In this document: in pieces, positions 35,089-46,364 of the stretch | Numbering within the stretch: the stretch's first letter is position 1 | Layout: each line of letters begins with the position of its first letter | Source of the DNA: Blastobasis lacticolella | Lineage: Eukaryota; Arthropoda; Insecta; Lepidoptera; Blastobasidae | Reading direction: 5' to 3' | DNA length: 64,000 nt | Assembly (NCBI GenBank): GCA_905147135.1 | Contig: LR990042.1 | Coordinates: forward strand, 11,151,545-11,215,544 | The notes under the pieces: model-generated | Seen by the model: only the letters and a program-made list of their open reading frames with translations | Databases searched by the model: none | Told to the model about the DNA's origin: nothing | Translations under genes and position numbers: made by a program

Positions 35089-35887
35089 GTGGCTGATAGG
35101 CGGGCGAGTAAGTACGCGTACTTGTGGCTCGACGACTTTGCTCGCTCGTGTGTCAGCCTAAGTACGCGTACTTTAAAACCGCCGAGTATGTTCGCCGGCG
35201 ATCCAACATGTTTGATTTTTGCTCTTAGCTACGGCTCGCGCGTCTGTCAGCGCCGCGAGCTGCGAGCCGATATTTTTTTGTGATGTATCTGGTGCAGTTG
35301 TGATTTGTGCATCGAATTTGTTTAAGCTTTATTAACGTTATAGTTTTCTGTTGCGAAAGTGACTGATTTTTTAAGCTATTGACTCGAATTATTTACGAAA
35401 TTCATTAAAAAGCGAGCCGGATAAGTTCTTAAGAGTACTTTAAGTTCGTACGTGTGTCGCCTACTTTAAGTAGCTGATACACGTACGAACTTAAAGTACG
35501 CGGTTTTTAAGTTCGCGAACTTACTCGGCTCGACGTTGGTGATACACGTACGGACTTGTAAGTACGCGGTTTTTAAGTTCACGAACTTACTCAGCACGTT
35601 TTTCTATGAATTCCGTAAAAAATTCGAGTTAATTGCTTCGAAAATTAGTCACTTTAACAACAGAAAAGCATGAGGTTAAATAAATTTAAACAAATTTTAT
35701 GCGTAAAACAAAACTTCAAGAGATACATTACAAAAAAAATTGCGGCACGCGGCTCGCGGCGCTGACAGACGAGCGAGCCGAAGCCGCGAACCACGAGCTA
35801 CGAGCAAAAATCAAACATGTTAGATTGCCGGCGAACCTACTCGGCGGTTTTAAAGTACGCGTACTTACTCGCACGTCTATCAGCCAC
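35089..35887. mobile_element. 799-bp foldback element upstream of SMSr
   Basis: Left end GTGGCTGATAGGCGGGCGAG and inverted right end GTGGCTGATAGACGTGCGAG, both continuing with AGTACGCGTACTT, CGCCGGC, ACATGTTTGATTTTTGCTC and GCCGCGAG blocks for roughly 300 bp per arm. The centre holds two copies of a ~62-bp unit (ACGCGGTTTTTAAGTTC). Open frames at 35089-35283 and 35699-35926 are arm by-products. No clear target duplication. Confidence 0.8.
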
Positions 35888-36317
35888 TTTAGACTTACAT
35901 GGTTTGTAAAGCGTAGACTTTATTAATGGGTCTTAGAAGCGTAGACTTTTGGATAGCCATTAACGCCCCTGACCCTGACGACGTGGCAGTCGTCGACGAT
36001 CAGTGATGTGATGTCTTGGAATCGCTCTCTTTTACTGTGGAATCCATTGCTTTATTGCTTTGCGTGAAAAGAATCGCAATTGTCAAAATACTAAACAAAT
36101 ACAACTGTCAAGTTTCAGTACCTACCGACCGAACTTGATCAGTTGCATTATTTTCTCTTGATGTAAATTTACGGCAAGTGTTTAGTGTAAATTTGGAAAT
36201 AATTTAAAAATGATACCTTTTGTGTGAAACTGTGATTACTCAGTGATTGTTATTTTTTTATTCTTTACAATTTCTATCATACTGTTAATAAACAAGTCAA
36301 CAAGTAAATTCTAAAGA

Positions 36318-36765
36318 ATGGAAAACGATATTCTCAGTTGGAGTAACAAAGAAGTGATAGAATTATTAGACAAAGAAAAAATATCCAGCGTAATAAAAGA
36401 TGCTTGCAAATTTCACGATATAGACGGACGTTGTCTTTTGTCCTTTGTAGACAGGGATTTTTACGAGTTTCCATTTGACCAGTTAAGATTTGGAGAAAGA
36501 AAGCGTTTCATTCTCCTTGTTAAAAAGTTTCAAAGAAATAATCGCCCTGCTATGTGTGAACTTGGTCTGTATGACGAGAACATTTTAAATAATCCATCAA
36601 CCAATATAAACTTTCTAGGAACTTTATCCCACCTAAGTTACAATCTCCGAAATAAAGTACCAACTGAATATCCTTATGCAAACAATGCAGAATATGGAAC
36701 TTATACCCCTGATGTCAAAGCATCAAAGTTAAAACCAGAAATTTGGAAAACTGCTATCGCATTAG
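36318..36765 (+). CDS. SMSr: SMSr exon 1: SAM domain
   Basis: ATG preceded by AAAGA in an AT-rich leader; donor GTAAGT after phase-1 G. Encodes the SAM domain and a cytosolic linker. Confidence 0.95.
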
Positions 36766-39700
36766 GTAAGTTTCGGTCGTATTACTTAATTCATATTGTT
36801 GCAGCATTCCCTTATTAAACATAACAGTCAATATTTATTGCTGTTTAAAATAATCAACTAAATTGTTGTAACTTTATTCCTCAGGTTATGTTTTCCTGGT
36901 GACATGGGTGACTGCAGTGGTGATGGTGATTGTTCATGATAAAGTGCCAGACATGAAGAAGTACCCACCACTCCCTGATCTCTTCCTCGATAATGTGCCA
37001 CATATCCCTTGGGCCTTTGATATGTGTGAGATCACTGGATCTCTGCTAATGGCCATTTGGCTTACAGTCCTATTATTTCATAAACACAGGTATGTATGAA
37101 ATGTTTATAAACAGTGAGAGCAATATGTTCATATCAACTAACAGAAGTATAAATCCAAATGTGTTAATTTGTAACATAAAAACTAAAAGGCTTATGAAAC
37201 ATCTTATTTAATCTTAGGAGATATGTCATACTTATCTCATATAAAATTGTATCACAATTCTATATTCATTAATATTGTTAATCCTGTATTGATAAAATTT
37301 TTTTTTGCCGACCTGTTTGGTTCAATAGTCAACATGCGGGTCTGCCACGCAAGAGGTCCCGGGTTTGATTCCCAGCTGGGCAGAAATTGAAATGATGAAT
37401 TTTTATTTCTGTTACGGGTCTGGGTGTTCTATGTATAATATGTATGTATTTAAGTAGTATTTCAGTTATCTAGCACCCATAGTACAAGCTCTGCTTAGTT
37501 TGGGGCTAGATGGCGCTGTGTGAATTTGTCCACGAATATTTATTTATTTATTCTAAGAATTATTTACTTAGGTCAGTTTATTTAGGTCAGTTCTTTGTTG
37601 AATGGTTTTATATTTATAAGAAAATACAATAAATAACAAATTAATGTTATTTTGACATAACCAAAACATGTATGTTTATGTCTTCAGGCATGTTAACGCA
37701 TATTATTTCCGGTTGTTGGATGTAGTAACATATTTCGCCATGATTCATTCATTCATACTTATACTACATAATATAGTGATAAGGATAAGATAGAAAAGTT
37801 GACATTACTGGTGATTGTTGAGTCAATAATGTGTATTGGGTAGGGCTTTCATGCCTTAGTATCAAATAAGTATATACCCTAAGTTACAAATAGATCTATT
37901 CAATTTAATAGATCAAGCCATTTTATGCCTGATAAGGTGATGGGGATTTTGTGAAAATAAACATATGTTAACATATTAGTCCTAGATGTATACACAAAAA
38001 ATCAAGTTAGCTGTTTGTCACATTTGTACTAGATGTCCAAACAATCCTTTTGATCTGCAGTTTCAAAAAATATTTCCTTTAGGGGTGATGACAATTGAAG
38101 TAATAATTTTTTAGGTATGGGAAAAAATATTGTTTTCTCTCAAACCTATTGAGTAGGGTATGAAATGAAAGGGCATTTCGAGCTGATTACACATAATTAC
38201 ATACAAGCTATTTGTTTTAATTAAAAACAAAAATAATTTTCAAAACACACCAAGTTTGGGCTTCTTCAGATCTGGTACATGTGTGCCAAATGGCGGGCTT
38301 GCATATTGAATTTAAGTTTTTCGGCGAAATTCGGTTCATACGCCGACCCCTTTGTAGGCCTTTGGCCGCTCTGCAGGGCCGATTTGCGACAATGCAAAAT
38401 CACCTTCGCGTCGCAGTCGCCTAAGCAGTGCGGCCTCGACCTTAAAATAGAACATCTCATCTTTTTGCATTGATAATTGAAATGTTGGTCTGGCATATGA
38501 TGGACACAATCTAATTAAAATAGACATTTTTAACTCCTCTGTATTCAGTTTTGTACATATACAATACCTTATTAGTCTGAAAGAGCAAATAAATTTGCCC
38601 TTTCAGAGGGTGTAGGCTGAAAATGGTTGAGAATTTCATAAAGGGTAAAATTTTCAAAGAATATTTAGGGTTTCATTTAAATAAAGATCATTTTTCCTTA
38701 CGACGGCGCATCATTTTCGAGATACATCTAATCAAGAACCCAAAAGTGGGACTTTATTTTCCCCTTCTGGTTCTCCCCTAGTTGCCAGGATTTTTAGTAG
38801 ATATGTTAATTTTCTGGACTCCCTAACGAGTGTCGGGAGGAATCCCTTAGGTTCCTGCTCAGGCACTCTACCTAGTCTTGCTATAAGTTCTGTTCTGTCA
38901 ATATTAATTGGGGGCTATATCCGGTACCAGTACAATACAATTAAAATCTTTGCATATGGCGATCGTTGAATGTTAAATCATCTGCCGCCATGTGTAATTT
39001 GGCGGTTTTACCGATGGGTACATGGGTAAAACAGTTTGGTAACTACCTTAGTATCCTCCACTGCTGAACATAGGGCTCTCCCCACGCTTTCCACACGAAT
39101 CGACTCAGTGCCTCTTACATAATAGAATAATCATCTCGGCGACAATAGCTCAGTTAACCTCTCGCACGCGAGTGCCCGATGTGCGCCTTGATTTATGTAA
39201 TACATGTGATAAAAGGTGGCTTAACATTCCGAAGTCGCCACTTTATTATGTTGTCATTTATTGTTTATCACTGTAACTGTGTAACAAAAGTAATGATACA
39301 GACAAAGTAACGCAGGTACGCTACCCTCGCAGGTTCATCTTGCTGCGACGTTTCTTCGCGTTGGCGGGTACCGTGTTTCTTCTGCGGTGCTTCACTATGC
39401 TGATCACGTCGTTGTCGGTGCCCGGGTCACATCTGAAGTGCGAGCCACGGTCTTACCCGCCCGCGGACGACCTCACGGTGTGGGGCCGTCGTATCCGGCA
39501 GGCGTACGACATCTGGAGCGGCGCGGGCATGTCCGTGCGAGGCGTGAGGACTTGCGGCGACTATATGTTCTCCGGGCACACGGTGGCGCTCACGCTGCTC
39601 AACTTTTTCATCACGGAATGTGAGTCTCGTCGACGGACTTTGGCAAACAAAATATAAATTGGGAGACTGTTTCTCTGGTTATACATGGTTTACCAAATTA

Positions 39701-42700
39701 CGGAGATATTTTAAACTCATATTTTGTGTGCTAAAGCTGTATACTATTACACCACATACGCAACACAGCTACCTATACCTTCTGCGATATTTCCATATAC
39801 ATCACATCATCGTATTAGTTAGTGACCAATCACGGCTTCTGCCAGGGTCCACTCTGCTACTCTTCTTCCTCCTCTACTTTACCCAGTTTTCTGCATCTTC
39901 GTGTCGTAAGCTGTTAGCTCTCGCACCCGACTCAGCGATGTCAATTCATCGCTTCTTGGGTATTCCCGCGGGACCTCTTTCCTGATACCAGCAGATTTAA
40001 GCACCTATTTGCCACCCCACGTATGCCTGGGGCATTCACGGCACGTGACTAAAGCAGTACAGTCGAGCATCTTCAATTTTATGCGCATGTTTCTCTCGCC
40101 AAGGCTATCACGGATGTACCTACTCGTTACATATTTGGTCAAATCGCGTAACGCTGCACATCCATCGCAATATTTTCATTTTCGTTGATGTGGAGTTTGC
40201 GGATGTTTTTCGGCTTTAGAGACACGGGACTTGACATCGGAGCCAATGTCTCCGGACTCTTGCAGCACGGATCCGAGGTACTTGAATTTATCTGTTCTAT
40301 TGAGGTCTTCGTTCCTTGTACAGATGGTTACAGTCAAAATCTGTGCTGCAGCTAGCCATGTGCTCTGTTTGGGCGACGTTCGTCTTGAAACTACACTTTT
40401 CAAGCACCTTTTCACATGTTTACCCTGCACAGCTAGCACAACACAGCACAGCCCGCGACACGGCTCGCGCCGCGAGAAAGCATTTGTTTCTTTCTCAATA
40501 CTAAAATGAATGAGATAGTAGTATCTAAATCGCGCCTTTCTCGCTTATCGTGCGCGAGAGCACACTTGTGCTAGTGGTGCAGGTCTCAACATCAATTCGT
40601 CTGCTCAGCACTGCGATGTCTATGAACTTTGACAAACCTATCAACATGCTTCTACAATTTGTTTGTAGCATACGCTTCAGTTAAACGCATTGCATCTGAA
40701 AAATGGGTTTTGTATGAGATACCTAACTGTAAAATATATCGAGGACCTTCGGTCTACTTGGGAATAAAATGTATTTACAAAAGCCGACGTTGTGTAATGT
40801 AAACTAGTAGGTATCTATTATCAAACTTAATAACCGGGTTATGTAAATGGGGTAAGGTAACGATAAATTGTAAAAATTCAGTAGATCAGAACACAAATAA
40901 ATAGGTATCACAAACAAATGCAATGCGTTTGGTGTTTTTCTAACATGTTGTAATACCTACAGATCATAAGATCGTATTTGTGATTGACCTAATGCAAAGC
41001 AAGGTCATTTGTCATAATAATATTAGTATTTGCAGACCATTAAGCTTTACTTCTATTTCTACATGTACATATATATGCTAAATGCATGCTATTCCTATGC
41101 AAAGTACTAGGAAGTGAGCCTAGAACCTATCACTAGGTGACGCATTTTGTGTCCTTGTTTCAACTGGGTTGATAAAGGTTGAACTTTTGTTTTTGTTTGT
41201 AGAATACAAATTTGTTCGTGTAGCCTACTTAAACTGTCGCAGTATATAATTTAACTGTGATATCTGTTTACATCATTTACGCTTACGTACAATACATATA
41301 TATGATGTGCGAAAGCAATGACGCAGATATAAACTTCAGTTAGATGATAGTTAGATACTTATCCCTCGTAATAATAACCACTATTACTAATAACCTAACC
41401 TAATAATAGTAACATTTTTGCACCATGCGGAAAATTTAAAGCTATTTTAAGTCAGAAGTTCATGTTATCAACCACATCCTCATAGCGTGTCCCACCCTTC
41501 TACCAAAATACTACCTACTGTCGTTATAAGTAGGTTTGAAAATTGCGCGCAACTTTGTATTTTGATTCGCTGCCAAATGCCAATGAGCACCCATGCGTGA
41601 ATAGGTAATGTGATAATGTCTAAACAGGTAAACATCATCATTTACTGTGTAATCAATGTCGCTTTTTTACTCGTTGTTTTCACTCCAGATTAACTTGTCT
41701 ATACCAGTTCATCAGCTCCTTCATTCATTAATTTATATTATATTGATAATTGTTAAATTACAAGGCAGTTACAATATAAGTATGCCAAATTACAAGAAAT
41801 ATTATATATTCACTCAATACATAAAGATTTCAAAATAATAATGATTAATAATAAAATAATAATAATAAATTACAGTCCCGAATCAGTTTTTTAGCTAAAT
41901 ATGATTGCTGTGTCGTGCACAGGGTGCACATCTCGTACCTATCTCGTCTTACAATATGGTTGACATACAAATACAACCTTTAAGAATATAACCAAAACAA
42001 TTTAATACTTGTTAATAAATGATTATTTAGTTTTGTCTCACCTGCTGTGTAATGCGGTGATCCATTAACAGGTGAGACAAAGCTAAACCACTAATGAATT
42101 GTGAAGTCTCGCGAATTAACGCCTGAAGTGATCACGAACGTTTATACTTACGCGTATACCTACACTAAAGTAATGGAAGGGAACTATGGGAACAATGGCG
42201 TATTATGGGAACGTGCTGGAATTAAAATAGATGTAGTGACTAGTATAGAAAGAATGCTGAGTTGATCATGTAGAGAGGATGAATGAGATGAACGAAAAAT
42301 ATATAGGTATATAGCAGACGTGAATAGCGTCGAAAAGGGAGACGGAAGACCGAGACGTATATATCACGATCACATTGGAGATTTTGAAGAAAGTTCAGAG
42401 TTCAAGATAAGGTAAATGCGACGAACATATATGAAAAGATTGATGAATGTGGAAGAAGCGAGAGGGGTTGTCAAGACCGTAACATAGCAAGTGAAACAAT
42501 GTTGTCTCTGTCTACCAATACGGAAAAAGGCGTGACGGTATGTATTGCGTAGGTATACAGGAGGGAATACATAAAGGAATCATCATCATTAAAAAGAGTC
42601 AAACTTGTCGGTGGAGCAATCGCCTCTAACAGTATCGTAAAATATAATCCATTTGATATGATTAGGTAACCCTACATACACAATAGCTGCTCTATTTCAC

Positions 42701-45479
42701 AATTCATAATATTATGCATAAAAATGTTCAATGCCTTTACTATACAACTGCAATTCCTGCATCAAGTCGCGTTATCTTTTGTTGATAACGCAAATCGATA
42801 TAGCTACATATTTATTCCGGTTTTGTACCTTCCTATAGTATTCAATAATCCTGAGAAAGTACTTAGAACTACTGTAAACACGTTATATTTCACGCCAAAC
42901 GGGTTATACTGGGGCGGGAATAGCGTATGGAAATTGTTAGGGTAATACTGATCCACGGAGACGCGATTTAGACCCACCTTTTTATTGAATTTTGTAGCCA
43001 CTGTCTGTGGCTTACATACAATATCATTCCTGTCACGCCCGCTCGGCCCAGCGCCGATGTTCTCCGCAGTCACCTCAAATCGATCAATGTCGGTGAAGCA
43101 CGAAATACCGGAGAAAAATTTCCATCAACTTGTTTCCTTCCGCGTTTTATCAGTTGCCTGACTAATCGCCGCACCGATGCAGTTTTTCATAATATGTTGA
43201 TAAACAAGATTTCCCTATCTTAGTACATTTGGGTGGCGAAGCGGGGATTCTATTTTTGTTGTAAATCGCGTTTGTTTAGTGTAGCGCAGGCCGGCGCGCA
43301 CTATAAAGTTTAGGCTGGTATGCCCCATGGGGCTGAGCTCTAATGCTATTAGGTGGTGGGCGTCAGAAACACCGAAGTTTCGTTCGATAATGCCTTGCGA
43401 GTTGTTGTTATTCGTCTGTTTATGTTGTGTGTCATATTTCAATACAAATCTTAAACTCCGTGTGACTTTGACGCGATATATTTGAACGGAACGGAAATCT
43501 GATAAACATAGATATTGGTTTCTAAATCGCGTTATTTCTATAGCTTTGATTGCTAAATTATGATCAAACTTCGTTTGTATCAAGTCCTAGGTATGTATCA
43601 AGCCCAAGATGAATTGACATAGCTGAGTCAGGTGCGGGAGTCGACGGTATACGACGCGAGGATGTTAAAGACAGGGTGAAGTGGGGGAGAGCGCTGGGAT
43701 TCAGCGATAGGTTAATTGATGATTCCGGCTTTCACTGTGACAGCGCATGCCACTCGCCACAGGTTACAAACGCTGATCGATGACGATTGACAATGACCGT
43801 TGATCGGTATATACCTGTTATAGCTTTCTATCAAAGAAAAATATAGTGGCAGAGGTCGTGTTATCCTAACCAGATCCCCGCTTGTTGCAGACACGTCGCG
43901 CAACCTGTACCTGCTGCACATCCTCACATGGGTGATGAACATGTTTGGAGTGTTCTTCATCCTGGCCGCTCACGAGCACTACTCCATAGATGTGTTCATC
44001 GCGTTCTACATCACTTCGCGTCTGTTCCTCTACTACCATACGCTGTCAAATAACCAGGCCTTGATGCAGAACGACTCATCCAGGCGAGTTTACATTTTTT
44101 TATGTAACTAAGGTGGCAAACAAGCTTATGGTTAGCAGTCTAATGGAATGGAATGGATGGATGGTAGTGTTATTTTCATTATTTACTTTAGCGGATTTAA
44201 CATCCGCTTGTGATTCATGTCAGGTAAAGGTGAACACGCACCAGGTCGCAACGCGTCCCAAAACGAGTCACATAGTAGTAGTAGGTAATCGTATTTGTTG
44301 ACGGTCTCGTACACCCCGCCATGGCAGTGGCTGCAGTCTGCACGCATCATCCGTACCGCAAGCGAGACGTCATCCTCGCCGCGACCGAGAGCGAGACGGT
44401 AGCGTCCATCATAATTCATGACGCCATAAGCAGAGGTTTGGGGAATTGATGGCTGCGGGCGATGCGGCTCGGCAGCGGTGTTCGAGGTTGCGTAGAAGTT
44501 CATACAAAGTATTGAATGTGGTGCGTGCGACTTGGCCTTTGGTGGCGTGAACAAAACTGCGCTCGCCATAAAAACGCTTTTTTAGATAAGTAAGGTGGTA
44601 GGTCAAGGTTATTGTAATTAGTGTAATTCAAAAAGTGCTCTACCGCTTATCTACTAAAGTATTCTTTTTGTTTACACTGTATCATAATGAAGAAGAGATA
44701 GTAGTCATCGCTTACACGTGCTCGGGCGGACTTTGCGCTTACTTATTATCTTAAGTACAACGTCCAACCGAACAGATGTCGGTCAGCTCAAGCAGTTTTT
44801 CTTGTACGTTATTAAATCACCTTACTATGATAATGTATACTTGGTTTGCCTTTAGAAATCTCAAAAAATTTAATTCGCAATATGTCACGTTCGCAAAACG
44901 TCCCGTTCTCGCAGAATGTAAGTCCCCGCTGCGTGACTAAGGCAACATACGGGACATTCTACGAACAAGACATTTTGCGACCGGATGACATTTTCCGAAT
45001 GGGACATTTTCGGCCTCAATGAAACATATGATCAATCTAAGTATCATCAACAACGAAACATGTTAAATCTAGTTATTTACACATTAGTAACACGTGCCGC
45101 TCCCAATTGCAGGACCCGCATATGGTTCCCGCTGCTGTCGTTCTTCGAGTCCGAGGTGGACGGCATCGTGCCGAACGAGTACGAGGGCCCGGTGACGATC
45201 CTGGCCAACCTGCGGCAGTGGGGCACGCAGCTGGCCTCCGAGGTGCGAGAGTCCTCCATGGCCAAGTCCGCCGGCTCCAAACTGCAGGAGGGCGCCGCCA
45301 TGGGAGAGTACTCCATGGTGCGACTCGTCGACGGCATCAAACGAAACCTCAGCGTCGTCGAGGAGTACCGCTCCCAGCGCCGAGACCCCACCGAACCCGG
45401 CAAGGACCCCGGCCCCACGCTCCTCAAAGACCTCGCCAAACCCCCCGAACCAAATCTCAGCCTCAAAAAGAGTATATGA
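36318..45479 (+). CDS. SMSr: Sphingomyelin synthase-related protein (SMSr/SAMD8), ceramide phosphoethanolamine synthase
   Basis: Exons 36318-36765, 36885-37089, 39333-39619, 43891-44083, 45113-45479 give 499 residues, complete. Residues 1-75 form a SAM domain ([24 protein letters not shown]). A six-helix membrane domain follows from about 145. Catalytic residues of the lipid phosphate phosphatase-like fold are visible: His300 in [10 protein letters not shown], His343 and Asp347 in [16 protein letters not shown]. SMSr enzymes sit in the ER, transfer phosphoethanolamine to ceramide at low rate and sense ceramide; the SAM domain mediates oligomers. [16 protein letters not shown] and LFLYYHTL are SMSr-like rather than SMS1/2-like. 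About 100 residues after the usual VPNEY end are extra and charged. Intron 4 has a GC donor. Confidence 0.96.
36885..37089 (+). CDS. SMSr: SMSr exon 2: TM1-TM2
   Basis: Acceptor ATTCCTCAG, donor GTATGT. Two hydrophobic helices flank the lumenal loop [20 protein letters not shown], typical of SMS enzymes. Confidence 0.95.
37307..37552 (+). mobile_element. tRNA-SINE, second family, fullest copy
   Basis: Head GCCGACCTGTTTGGTTCAAT, B-box region GGTCCCGGGTTTGATTCCC, body with GGGTGTTCTATGTATAATA and TTGGGGCTAGATGGCGCTGT, tail TTTATTTATTTATT. In SMSr intron 2. Confidence 0.88.
37553..39332. other. SMSr intron 2, remainder
   Basis: AT-rich with a GC-richer unexplained block at 38260-38460 and a decayed LINE-tail piece (CACTGCTGAACATAGGGCTC) near 39059-39080. 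No exon supported. Confidence 0.5.
39333..39619 (+). CDS. SMSr: SMSr exon 3: TM3-TM4 and first catalytic His
   Basis: Acceptor CCCTCGCAG, donor [21 protein letters not shown], then [19 protein letters not shown] with the catalytic His300. Confidence 0.96.
40176..40439 (-). pseudogene. RTE-type LINE reverse transcriptase fragment
   Basis: Minus-strand frame with [20 protein letters not shown] and KSRVSKAE, the thumb-region signature of RTE-clade reverse transcriptases. Truncated at both ends; lies in SMSr intron 3. Confidence 0.8.
40435..40577. repeat. Short GCGCGAGAGC-type repeat, copy 2
   Basis: GCTCGCGCCGCGAGAAAGC, TTTGTTTCTTTCTCAATAC and CTTTCTCGCTTATCG in the same order as 24110-24243, ending CACTTGTGCTAG. 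It abuts the RTE fragment. Confidence 0.65.
40578..42150. other. SMSr intron 3, AT-rich part
   Basis: Homopolymer and TAATAA-rich text. I see no exon and no confident repeat. GATCCATTAACAGGTGAGAC near 42060 faces an inverted TTGTCTCACCTG at 42034, a small local palindrome. Confidence 0.45.
42170..42510 (+). pseudogene. Decayed LINE ORF2 C-terminal fragment
   Basis: Translates with stops and frameshifts to pieces such as [15 protein letters not shown] and [17 protein letters not shown], the C-terminal region common to many lepidopteran non-LTR elements. No intact frame. Confidence 0.65.
42511..43890. other. SMSr intron 3, 3' part
   Basis: Frames at 42724-42945, 42804-43073 and 43215-43583 have no recognisable domain. 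Nothing else supportable before the exon 4 acceptor. Confidence 0.4.
43891..44083 (+). CDS. SMSr: SMSr exon 4: His-Asp catalytic pair
   Basis: Acceptor CTTGTTGCAG. Donor is GCGAGT after TCCAG, a GC-AG intron. No GT in the vicinity keeps the frame. Encodes [16 protein letters not shown] (His343, Asp347). Confidence 0.95.
44952..45015 (+). repeat. Degenerate ~17-bp tandem GGGACATTTT array
   Basis: Successive units GGGACATTCTACGAAC, AGACATTTTGCGACCGG, ATGACATTTTCCGAAT and GGGACATTTTCGG, preceded by related GCGAA words from about 44880. Lies about 100 bp before SMSr exon 5. Confidence 0.55.
45113..45479 (+). CDS. SMSr: SMSr exon 5: C-terminal cytosolic tail
   Basis: Acceptor CCAATTGCAG; ends [27 protein letters not shown] and VPNEYEGP match the family. 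The rest of the tail (to LSLKKSI) is a longer charged extension. Confidence 0.93.
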
Positions 45480-45740
45480 AATTACGAACGGCCCCCGTTC
45501 GCCCTAGATAATGTATAGAGGCTGTTTTGTTAGTCGTTGTAGCAATAATTTTATACAATGAAGTGAATTAGATACCTGATGACAACATTTCCATTTTAGA
45601 TTTTATATAATGTTATTTTATTGTAAGTTGAACGTGTAGATATTTAAAGGAATATTTATTTGCTCAAAATAATCTTGGAATTATAAAATTTCGCTTATTT
45701 TGACTTGACGTATTTTATTTTACATTATCCAAAGTAATTA

Positions 45741-45746
45741 AATAAA
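45741..45746 (+). terminator. AATAAA signal downstream of SMSr
   Basis: AATAAA 262 bp after the SMSr stop codon, the first good plus-strand signal seen there. Confidence 0.5.
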
Positions 45747-45914
45747 TGGAGTCCATGCCAGATAAGATTGCTTTGAGGTTATAGCGTCTTTGTCATTGTT
45801 TATATTGTGAGTTGCTCTTGTTGACTTTCTGTCAAATTTTGTTCCTTTATCATCCGCGAGTAGTGTTATCTGCACAAAGAAGTTTTAATAATAGAGGATA
45901 AGCGATTATAAGTA

Positions 45915-45920
45915 TTTATT
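45915..45920 (-). terminator. Minus-strand AATAAA downstream of PARP1
   Basis: TTTATT on the plus strand, about 370 bp after the PARP1 stop codon in its transcription direction. Plausible but not demonstrated. Confidence 0.4.
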
Positions 45921-46291
45921 ATTCAAAATAGATTCAACATGAAATTCTGTGAAACACATTTGGAATGATTTCAATCTAAGTAACAAGTTTAATTCGTTAT
46001 GTCATTAGACAAAACGATAATTATGGAAAACGTGAACAATACAAGAAAGGTACATTATTAATGTGTATCACTAATTATAAATGCAATAATAATAATCAAT
46101 AATTAATTGGTGTAACAAAACAAACGGTCATAATTCACAAAACAATAATCACTAAATTCAAACGATTAAAACATAATGACAGAAGCAACTAAAATCAAAA
46201 TAGCTGATTAATAAAAGTGGAGAATATTACAAATCGATACAAAAATAAAAAAATAAACGTGTGATGGAGTGTCAAATAAAGTACTGTTCAC

Positions 46292-46364
46292 TTAATACAT
46301 ATACTTGAACTTCATTTGCAACAAATATTTCACTTGCACCTGCGCCACATCGTAAACGATAAAT
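46292..46364 (-). CDS. Parp1: PARP1 terminal exon
   Basis: Acceptor GATTTCAG. Its first base completes GAA (catalytic Glu), then [19 protein letters not shown] and a stop after KYMY. Confidence 0.94.

Noticed and set aside
35089..35283. Small open frames in the SMSr upstream region
   Set aside because: They coincide with inverted-repeat arms and have no domain or conserved start.
44183..44606. Overlapping minus-strand frames in SMSr intron 4
   Set aside because: No domain or splice signals, and opposite to a well-supported gene.
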